In this document: one piece after another, positions 25,546 through 32,196 of the stretch
Layout: each line of letters starts with the position of its first letter
Position numbering within the stretch: the first letter of the stretch is position 1
Translations under genes and position numbers: made by a program
Origin: Nitrospiraceae bacterium
GTDB lineage: Bacteria; Nitrospirota; Nitrospiria; Nitrospirales; Nitrospiraceae
Direction of reading: 5' to 3'
DNA: 64,000 bases
NCBI GenBank assembly: GCA_035623075.1
Contig: DASPUC010000052.1
Coordinates: 62,001-126,000 of the forward strand
The notes under the pieces: generated by a model
Seen by the model: the letters and a program-made list of their open reading frames with translations, nothing else
What the model was told of the DNA's origin: nothing
Database searches by the model: none

Positions 25546-26496
25546 TTAACGAGGGTCAGGAAAGTCTCCGTTTTGGTCGGAGACGACGTGCTGCGCAGCA
25601 TGATAGGAACTACGGACCAATGGACCTGATTCGACGTGCATGAAACCGAGAGCTAGCCCCTCCTCTTTTAACATGGCAAATTCGGAGGGATCATAGAAGC
25701 GTACGACGGGCAGGTGGTCTTTGGTCGGCTGGAGGTATTGTCCAATGGTCATGATATCGCAGTCGATGGAACGCAGATCGTGCATAACTTCGCGGGCCTC
25801 ATCCACTGTTTCGCCCATCCCCAGAATCAGCCCCGATTTCGTCGTCATCCCCAGCTCCTTCGCGTGCCGCAACAGCTCAATAGAACGCCGATACTTTCCT
25901 TGAGGGCGAAGTGTCGAAAACAGCCGCGGGACAGTTTCGATGTTATGGTTCAGGATATCTGGCTTCTCGGCGCATACGGATGCGAGCGCCGTGGTGTTCC
26001 CTTCAAAATCCGGGATAAGCACTTCGATCGTGCAGGTCGGAATCAACCGTCTGATGTGGGTTATCGTTCCGGCAAAGATGGCGGCCCCGCCATCCGCCAA
26101 TTCATCCCGGTTCACGGAGGTGATAACCGCATGGCGTAAACCCAATGCCCGAACGGCTTCGGCGACACGGAGCGGTTCTTCATGATCCACAGCCAGCGGA
26201 CGGCCTGTGGTGACCGAGCAATAGTGACATCGCCTCGTGCAGATGTTCCCAAGAATCAGAAAGGTCGCGGTGCGGGCGTTCCAACATTCCCAGACGTTGG
26301 GGCAACGAGCTTCCTCGCAGATGGTATGGAGTTTGAGCTGTTCCATCGTGTGCTTAATGTCGAGATAGTCAGGGCCGGTTTTTGCATGAACTTTGAACCA
26401 GGGCGGTAATCGTGGCCGGCCAATGGCTGAATGTCCACGGCTATTCGCGGATTCAGATGGCAAGGAACGAACCCGGTCGATCGGTATGAAGTTCAT
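25546..26496 (-). CDS. lipA: lipoyl synthase
   Basis: Starting at ATG 26496 (MNFIPIDRV), which overlaps the E2 stop as ATGA, the protein has 316 residues. It has both LipA clusters: CEEARCPNVWEC (C-x4-C-x5-C) for the auxiliary [4Fe-4S] and CTRRCHYC (C-x3-C-x2-C) for the radical-SAM cluster. It has the downstream TSVNRDELADGGA and GMGETVDEA motifs. It inserts sulfur into octanoyl groups to make lipoyl-E2, so its place next to the E2 gene is functional coupling. No lipB was seen in the window. Confidence 0.97.
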   Translation of the reverse strand: MNFIPIDRVRSLPSESANSRGHSAIGRPRLPPWFKVHAKTGPDYLDIKHTMEQLKLHTICEEARCPNVWECWNARTATFLILGNICTRRCHYCSVTTGRPLAVDHEEPLRVAEAVRALGLRHAVITSVNRDELADGGAAIFAGTITHIRRLIPTCTIEVLIPDFEGNTTALASVCAEKPDILNHNIETVPRLFSTLRPQGKYRRSIELLRHAKELGMTTKSGLILGMGETVDEAREVMHDLRSIDCDIMTIGQYLQPTKDHLPVVRFYDPSEFAMLKEEGLALGFMHVESGPLVRSSYHAAQHVVSDQNGDFPDPR

Positions 26497-27692
26497 GGAG
26501 TCGTTCCTCGTTGAATAAGCTCTTGAGGGTGCTCCAGACACCACTTGAAGGTCTTCAAGAATTCCGCGCCTTGTAATCCATCTAAGGCTCGGTGATCGCA
26601 TGACAACGTGACCTTCATGCGTCGGCCAGGTACTATGGTGCCTTTCCGTACGACTGGCACATCTTGGATGGCGCCCACAGCGATTGAGGCTGCCTGGGGC
26701 GGAATAAGCACAGCGATAAAGTTTTCCACATCGAACATTCCAAGGTTGGAGATGGAAAATGTGGCGCCAGTGTACTCATCGGGGCGCAACCGTTTCTGTT
26801 TGGCCCGTTCGATTAGTGTTCGGGATTCAGTCGAGATGTCGTGGAGTGACTTACAGCCGCAGTCGCGAATAACCGGCGTGATGAGGCCATCTTCCATGCC
26901 AACCGCCACACCGATATCGATGCTTGCATGCCGCCTAATCGCGTCACCGGTGTAAGACACGTTGATCTCAGGATGGCGACTGAGGGCCAGAGCCGCAGTT
27001 TTGATCAACAGATCGGTAACGGATGGATGGTTCTGACGGCTCTGTTTGCTCTGATCGCGGAATCGCTCAGCCGGATTCATATCGATGTCGATGGTGAGGT
27101 AGAAGTGCGGTACCGGTGCCTTGCTTTGACTGGTGGCCCGGGCAATGGCTTTTCGCATCTGGCTCAACGGGTGGTCTGTTCCCGGAGGCATGACCTGCGT
27201 CACAGGTACCGCCTTCACGACATCGTCTTCGACAATCCGCCCGCCAGGGCCAGTGCCTGCGATGGTGGAAAGGTCGATCCCTCGTTCGGCGGCAAGAGCC
27301 TTCGCACGAGGCGAGGCGATGGGATGAACACCCTCTGCACGGGTCGGCGGAGCCACCACCGGGCCCGCACCGGGCGCCGTGCTTGCTTTTGTGCTGCTTC
27401 CTGCGGCCGGCGTAGCGGCGATGGTGTCGGTCAATGCCGCGGTGATGTCTTCATCTGGCTCGCCGATGACGCCGATCAGCGTTCCCGAGGGGACGGTTTC
27501 CCCGTTCTGCACCAGGATCTTGCGCAGGACGCCGGATGCGAACGCCTCGAGGTCCATGACGGCTTTGTCGGTTTCGATTTCAGCGAGGACCTCCCCTGCC
27601 TGAACCTGGTCGCCTTCGCGTTTCTTCCAGGCCAGCAGGACACCTTCTTCCATCGTATCGCTGAGTTTGGGCATGACGACGCGGCTAGCCAT
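26493..27692 (-). CDS. pdhC: pyruvate dehydrogenase E2, dihydrolipoamide acetyltransferase
   Basis: About 399 residues from ATG 27692, with GAGGAAA upstream; an ATG at 27704 is possible. The order is: a single lipoyl domain with lipoyl Lys in ETDKAVMDLEA, a peripheral-subunit-binding domain (IASPRAKALAAERGIDLSTIAGTG, residues about 120-155), and a catalytic domain ending in the active site DHRALDGLQGAEF. It transfers acetyl groups to CoA. It overlaps the preceding unknown gene by eight bases. Confidence 0.93.
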   Translation of the reverse strand: MASRVVMPKLSDTMEEGVLLAWKKREGDQVQAGEVLAEIETDKAVMDLEAFASGVLRKILVQNGETVPSGTLIGVIGEPDEDITAALTDTIAATPAAGSSTKASTAPGAGPVVAPPTRAEGVHPIASPRAKALAAERGIDLSTIAGTGPGGRIVEDDVVKAVPVTQVMPPGTDHPLSQMRKAIARATSQSKAPVPHFYLTIDIDMNPAERFRDQSKQSRQNHPSVTDLLIKTAALALSRHPEINVSYTGDAIRRHASIDIGVAVGMEDGLITPVIRDCGCKSLHDISTESRTLIERAKQKRLRPDEYTGATFSISNLGMFDVENFIAVLIPPQAASIAVGAIQDVPVVRKGTIVPGRRMKVTLSCDHRALDGLQGAEFLKTFKWCLEHPQELIQRGTTP

Positions 27693-28059
27693 GCGTTTCC
27701 TCATGTCGCCGCTGGAAACAGCGGCGCAATTTGTCGAACCACCCACCCGATTGCTCGGCTTTCCGTTCCGGATCCAGATATTCGATCCATGGTTCCTGGG
27801 AGCCCAGGTACAGACCGTTTCGTACGCTCAGTTGACTGCGCAGTTGCGAGTAGCCCTGTTCGTGAAGGGTATGGATCAATTCTTCCAATGCGGTCCCCTG
27901 CGTATCCCGTACGGCTGTCACGACACGCGTTGTCTCATATCGTAGGATGGCTCGAATACCGCCTTCGGCCAGTTCAAACTCGACTGGTCGGCTGAACCCA
28001 CGCTCAAGTGCATCGAGGCCGGCGAGTCGGTGCTGGTCCATGTGTTCACTTGGTTTCAC
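27685..28059 (-). CDS. unknown protein in the PDH operon (downstream member)
   Basis: A 124-residue soluble protein. Its ATG overlaps the stop of the neighbour (ATGA) and its end overlaps the E2 start, so it is embedded in the operon. It looks alpha/beta: VEFELAEGGIRAILRYETTR, then VTAVRDTQGTALEELIHTLHEQGY, and SQLSVRNGLYLGSQEPWIEYLDP. No signal, no Cys cluster. I do not recognise the family. Its position suggests a role with the PDH complex or with lipoylation, but nothing in the sequence proves it. Confidence 0.75.
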   Translation of the reverse strand: MKPSEHMDQHRLAGLDALERGFSRPVEFELAEGGIRAILRYETTRVVTAVRDTQGTALEELIHTLHEQGYSQLRSQLSVRNGLYLGSQEPWIEYLDPERKAEQSGGWFDKLRRCFQRRHEETHG

Positions 28060-28424
28060 AGAGCTCGAAAAACAGCCAACAGGTCGCTCAAGGCGATCGT
28101 CTTGGTCTTCAGGATGGCGCGCTGTGCCTGCATCGGCTCCATTGTCGTCGCTCGCTCATGGCCGCCTTTCAAGATCGCGGCTCCGAGGGCGAGCACGTCT
28201 TTGCATTCGTTCTCGACTTTACCCTTGACCACCGGATTGACTGCAAGGATGTCCGCCATCGCGGCGCGCGTCTTGGCAAGATGGGCATGCAGTTCTTCAT
28301 CCGGGAACGCCTTCCGAGATGCTTCATCGAGACATCGATCGAGGTATTGCGCGAGGAAGACATACAGTCGAACCAGTGTGGCTGTGATGTCGATATGGTT
28401 GGGAGTCTGAGTGTGCGATGACAT
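28056..28424 (-). CDS. unknown helical protein in the PDH operon (upstream member)
   Basis: A 122-residue protein, almost all helical: ATLVRLYVFLAQYLDRCLDEA, ELHAHLAKTRAAMADIL, VENECKDVLALGAAIL, and a final helix TIALSDLLAVFRAL. It follows pdhB by 20 bases and overlaps the next gene as ATGA. It could be a four-helix-bundle partner of the complex, but I do not recognise it and the function is unknown. Confidence 0.75.
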   Translation of the reverse strand: MSSHTQTPNHIDITATLVRLYVFLAQYLDRCLDEASRKAFPDEELHAHLAKTRAAMADILAVNPVVKGKVENECKDVLALGAAILKGGHERATTMEPMQAQRAILKTKTIALSDLLAVFRAL

Positions 28425-28444
28425 GGCTGATCGTGCCTCTCTGG

Positions 28445-29422
28445 TTACCGCTTACCGCAGACTGATTTTACAGCTGCGACGACGCGCACTTGATCCGGAA
28501 TGGCCGCATCCTCCAGCGGACGGCAGTAGGGCATCGGCACGTCTTCCCCGGTGACGCGCAGGATGGGCGCATCGAGATAGTCAAACGCCGCCGCGTATAC
28601 ACTCTCGGCAATCTGCGCGCCGAGGCCACAGAACGGCCAGCCTTCTTCGACGATCACCAGGCGCCCAGTTTTCTTCACTGAGGCGGCGATCGTCTGGATA
28701 TCCAGCGGTCTGAGAGTCCGTGGATCGACGACCTCCGCCTCGATACCCTCGCGACTCAGTTGGTCGGCCGCGTCCAACGCGAGCAAGAGCATCTTCGAGT
28801 AGGCAACGATCGTGACGTCGTCCCCTGCGCGTTTCACCTCGGCGACCCCGACGGGAATCGTGTACTCCCCTTCGGCAACCTCGCCCTTCGTTGCATAGAG
28901 TAACTGGGCCTCGATGAAGATGACGGGGTTCTCGTCCCGGATCGCGCTCTTAAGCAAGCCTTTGGCATCGTGGGGGGTCGCCGGCGCCATTACTTTCAAC
29001 CCCGGGACGTGGCAGAACCACGCCTCCAGGCTCTGCGAATGCTGGGCGCCCAATTGGTGAGCAGCACTGCCTGGACCACGGATCACGAGGGGAGCCGTGA
29101 GCTGCCCGCCTGACATATAGTGCAGCTTAGCAGCGTTGTTGACGATCTGATCCAGCGCGAGAATGCCAAAATTGAACGTCATGAGTTCGACAATGGGATG
29201 TAATCCTGCCATGGCAGCGCCGATGGCCAGGCCCGTGAAGCCAGCTTCCGTGATCGGCGTGTCAATCACCCGCTGCGGGCCGAACTCTTCCATGAAACCC
29301 TTGCTCACCTTAAAGGCGCCCTGGTAGTACGCAACCTCTTCGCCAATCAGAAAAATGCGCGAGTCTCGACGCATTTCTTCCCGCATCGCTTGATTGAGCG
29401 CGTCCCGGTACGACAGCACCAT
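28445..29422 (-). CDS. pdhB: pyruvate dehydrogenase E1 component, beta subunit
   Basis: The 325-residue protein shows the E1-beta transketolase-like Pyr domain (LSYRDALNQAMREEMRRDSRIFLIGEEVAYYQGAF; TPITEAGFTGLAIGAA; Glu of the TPP-activating site in ITEAG) and the C-terminal domain (EVVDPRTLRPLDIQTI; VEEGWPFCGLG). It pairs with PdhA to decarboxylate pyruvate and load lipoyl-E2. It starts seven bases after pdhA. A branched-chain or acetoin substrate cannot be excluded from sequence alone. Confidence 0.93.
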   Translation of the reverse strand: MVLSYRDALNQAMREEMRRDSRIFLIGEEVAYYQGAFKVSKGFMEEFGPQRVIDTPITEAGFTGLAIGAAMAGLHPIVELMTFNFGILALDQIVNNAAKLHYMSGGQLTAPLVIRGPGSAAHQLGAQHSQSLEAWFCHVPGLKVMAPATPHDAKGLLKSAIRDENPVIFIEAQLLYATKGEVAEGEYTIPVGVAEVKRAGDDVTIVAYSKMLLLALDAADQLSREGIEAEVVDPRTLRPLDIQTIAASVKKTGRLVIVEEGWPFCGLGAQIAESVYAAAFDYLDAPILRVTGEDVPMPYCRPLEDAAIPDQVRVVAAVKSVCGKR

Positions 29423-29429
29423 GGATCAC

Positions 29430-30398
29430 CTATTCCTTCACCAGCACATCGTTGTGCAAGTCCGACGGCGCCGGGAAGGGACTTTCCTCTGCAAACTTGA
29501 CGGCGGCCATCACCACCTCACTGATATCTCGTTCGAGCTGTTTGAAGTCGGCCTCCGTGCCCAGATTGTGGCGCAGGATTGTCTCCTTCAGCGACAGGAG
29601 CGGGTCATGCTTGCGATGCTCTTCCACTTCCTCTTTGGTTCGGTAATGTCCATGCGCCGGGTCGGCCATCGAATGGCCCATGAATCGGTAGGTCATCGCT
29701 TCGAGGAAAAATGGTCCTTGTCCCGCGCGAACCTGATCCACCACCTTCCGCATCAGTGAACGGACCGCCAGGACATCCATCCCATCGACACGCTCTGCCG
29801 CAATGCCATGGGAACGGGCCATCCCTGCCACATCAGTATAGAGCGCGATTGCCCGTTCAGCCGGCGTGCCCATGCCATAGCGATTGTTCTCGCAGATGAA
29901 GATCACGGGAAGTTTCCACAGGGCGGCCAGATTGAGCGCTTCGTGTGCCTGCCCACTCGGCACCGCCCCTTCACCGAAGAAACAGACCGTGACGAGATCG
30001 AGCTTTTGATACTTGGTCGCAAAGGCCAGACCCACTCCAAGCGGGATGTGGCCACCCACGATGGCGTAACCGCCCATGAACCGGCGTGGGACGTCTATGA
30101 GGTGCATGGAGCCGCCCTTCCCTTTGCATAGGCCGGTCGCCTTGCCGAAGAGTTCGGCCATGACTCGTCCCGGGTCGGAGCCGCGGGCCAGACAGTGTCC
30201 GTGGTCGCGGTAGCTGCTGATCACGTAGTCATCCGGCCGGAGCGCGGTAATGGCGCCGACAGCGATCGCCTCTTCTCCAATATAGAGATGCAAGAAGCCG
30301 GCAATCTTGGCGAGGGCATACATCTCCGCCGATTTTTCTTCAAACCGGCGGATCAGCAGCATGTCCCGATAGAGCGAGAGCAGGTCGGCTCGGTCCAT
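29430..30398 (-). CDS. pdhA: pyruvate dehydrogenase E1 component, alpha subunit
   Basis: The 322-residue protein carries the TPP motif: GEGA (FFGEGAVPSG) and, about 30 residues later, ENNRYGMGT. It also has SSYRDHGHCLARG and the regulatory-like loop AMTYRFMGHSMADPAHGHYR. These mark an E1-alpha of the two-subunit type. It is the first gene of the PDH operon and lies 63 bases after the Rieske gene on the same strand. No E3 (lpd) gene is in the window. Confidence 0.94.
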   Translation of the reverse strand: MDRADLLSLYRDMLLIRRFEEKSAEMYALAKIAGFLHLYIGEEAIAVGAITALRPDDYVISSYRDHGHCLARGSDPGRVMAELFGKATGLCKGKGGSMHLIDVPRRFMGGYAIVGGHIPLGVGLAFATKYQKLDLVTVCFFGEGAVPSGQAHEALNLAALWKLPVIFICENNRYGMGTPAERAIALYTDVAGMARSHGIAAERVDGMDVLAVRSLMRKVVDQVRAGQGPFFLEAMTYRFMGHSMADPAHGHYRTKEEVEEHRKHDPLLSLKETILRHNLGTEADFKQLERDISEVVMAAVKFAEESPFPAPSDLHNDVLVKE

Positions 30399-30461
30399 AC
30401 ATGCATTATGCAGAGGCTTGAGAGCCGACTCAACCCCGATGTTGTCGGATCAATCGTGGGG

Positions 30462-30767
30462 CTAGAGAAGAACTTTGACGTCGGAGCCCTCGACCTTCAC
30501 TTCGTACCGTTCCACTTTTGCCGCAGGATTATTCACACATCCGCCGGTGGTCACATCATATTCCCATCCATGCCAGGGACAGGTGACCACGTTCCCTGTG
30601 AGGTCGCCTTCACCAAGAGGCCCGCCGCGGTGCACGCAGGTATTGTCAATGACGTGGAACGTACCGTCCACATTGAAGACCGCGAGAGTCTTGCCGCTGG
30701 CTTCTGCGACAATGCCGTGACCCGGTTTGACATCTGCCGTGCCGGCCACTCGAACAAACTCCCCCAT
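30462..30767 (-). CDS. Rieske [2Fe-2S] ferredoxin
   Basis: A single Rieske domain of 101 residues. The cluster ligands are Cys44-x-His46 (CVHRGG) and Cys63-x2-His66 (CPWHGW), spaced normally. The soluble form resembles the NirD-type or dioxygenase ferredoxins, so it is an electron carrier, not a bc1-type membrane protein. It lies between mrp and pdhA on the same strand, 25 bases after mrp. The partner redox enzyme is not evident from the neighbours. Confidence 0.92.
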   Translation of the reverse strand: MGEFVRVAGTADVKPGHGIVAEASGKTLAVFNVDGTFHVIDNTCVHRGGPLGEGDLTGNVVTCPWHGWEYDVTTGGCVNNPAAKVERYEVKVEGSDVKVLL

Positions 30768-30792
30768 GGTTCCCCCTCCTTTCGATTATCCG

Positions 30793-31668
30793 TTAGTTGT
30801 TTGTGAAGGGTTTTTTGATCTTCTTGAGCAGGCTCTCGATCGGCGTACTCCCCTGCCCTGCACCACCCACCTCGGCGATGATCTTCTGCGCAATATCACG
30901 GAACGCGGCGGCCTGCGGGGAGGCCGGATCGGCCACGACAATAGGATGTCCGGTGTCGCCTCCGTCACGAATTGCCGGATCGATGGGGATCCGTCCGAGG
31001 AAGGGCACGGCAAGCTTCTCCGCCGCTCGCTCACCGCCTCCATACGAGAAGATCTCGGTCCGTTCCCCGCAATGGCTGCAGACGAAATAACTCATGTTTT
31101 CGATGATGCCGAGGAGCGGGACATTCACCTTTTGAAACATGGCCATGCCCTTCCGGACGTCGTAGAGCGCGACTTCTTGTGGCGTGGTCACCGTGATGGC
31201 ACCGGCCAGCGGCACCATTTGCGACAAAGAAAGTTGGACGTCTCCGGTGCCAGGTGGTAGATCGATGAGCAGGTAGTCCAGTTCGCCCCACAGGACGTCG
31301 CGCAAGAACGCTTGCAGGTATTGATGGACCATCGGTCCACGCCACACGAGCGGAGATTCTTCCGGAACGAGGAAAGCCATGGAGATAAGTTTCACACCAT
31401 AGTTTTCAACTGGTAGAATCTTGCCGTCTTTCTGCTCGGGACCTTTGGTACTTCCCATCATCATCGGGATGTTCGGGCCGTAGAGATCTGCATCCAACAG
31501 TCCGACTTTGACGCCGGCCAGCGCGAGTGCGCAAGCGAGGTTTGCTGCTACAGTCGATTTTCCCACCCCACCTTTGCCGCTGCTTATCGCGATAGCGTGT
31601 TTCACGCCGGGAATCAGGTTGTCTTTTCCCTCAGCTGGTTGTGTGCCATGCGCATGTTCGTCGGCCAT
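30793..31668 (-). CDS. Mrp/NBP35-type iron-sulfur carrier ATPase
   Basis: The start at 31668 (MADEHAHG) has GAGGGAGGATCCC upstream; an earlier start has no signal. The 291-residue protein has the deviant Walker A GKGGVGKST (residues 31-39), the switch DADLYGPNIPMMMG and the CxxC pair in YFVCSHCG that binds a bridging [4Fe-4S] in this family. The N-terminal DUF59 domain of some Mrp proteins is absent. It could supply clusters to LipA or to the Rieske protein next door. Confidence 0.93.
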   Translation of the reverse strand: MADEHAHGTQPAEGKDNLIPGVKHAIAISSGKGGVGKSTVAANLACALALAGVKVGLLDADLYGPNIPMMMGSTKGPEQKDGKILPVENYGVKLISMAFLVPEESPLVWRGPMVHQYLQAFLRDVLWGELDYLLIDLPPGTGDVQLSLSQMVPLAGAITVTTPQEVALYDVRKGMAMFQKVNVPLLGIIENMSYFVCSHCGERTEIFSYGGGERAAEKLAVPFLGRIPIDPAIRDGGDTGHPIVVADPASPQAAAFRDIAQKIIAEVGGAGQGSTPIESLLKKIKKPFTNN

Positions 31669-32196
31669 GGGATCCTCCCTCGTCTCGCATACGGTCCGTA
31701 CAAGCACGATAAGCGAATTCAAGAAGTATTTCTTTCATCATAAGCGATTGAGGCAGCGAAAGAAAATGGGCCGGTTGGACCAAGGTACCATAGCCCAACT
31801 GGGCCAACGGGGCAGCGCCACTCCGATAAAACAAGGCGATCGAGCCGTCGCAGATTCGTGGCGAGGCCAACCGGGGAAAGGGTCAAGATGATCCACTCAG
31901 ATAAATCGGACTTGTCTCACGTGGGGCCCGTTCAGGACAACACAGGCGTGCTGTGATGATGAGTATGGCACCCCCTCGCCACAGGTACCGATGGAGGCGG
32001 GCCGACTCTCCCAGCGCAGACCGGTGTTCAAGCGCGACCTGACTATCCTTCTTTCTGCTGAGCAGCGGGAATCGCTTAATCGGAACATCACAGGGGGAAA
32101 TGGAAGCACTGTCTGACGCAAACGGAGGAGAGGAATTTTTTAGCAGCAGCATCGCAGTGTATACTAAAAGAAGGTTCGCCATCGCCCTGTCTGAGG
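31669..32196. other. 528-base intergenic region
   Basis: I see no credible protein, tRNA or repeat here on either strand. It separates mrp (minus) from putA (plus), so it should hold promoters for both. The only sites I can point to are a TATACT (32160-32165), 32 bases before the putA start, and GC-rich inverted repeats around 31767-31815. Short open frames have no ribosome site and look random. Confidence 0.5.

Noticed and set aside
26928-27995. Plus-strand open frame of 355 codons
   Set aside because: It is the complement of the E2 gene and its neighbour; composition is Arg/Gly-rich as expected from an opposite frame in GC-rich DNA.
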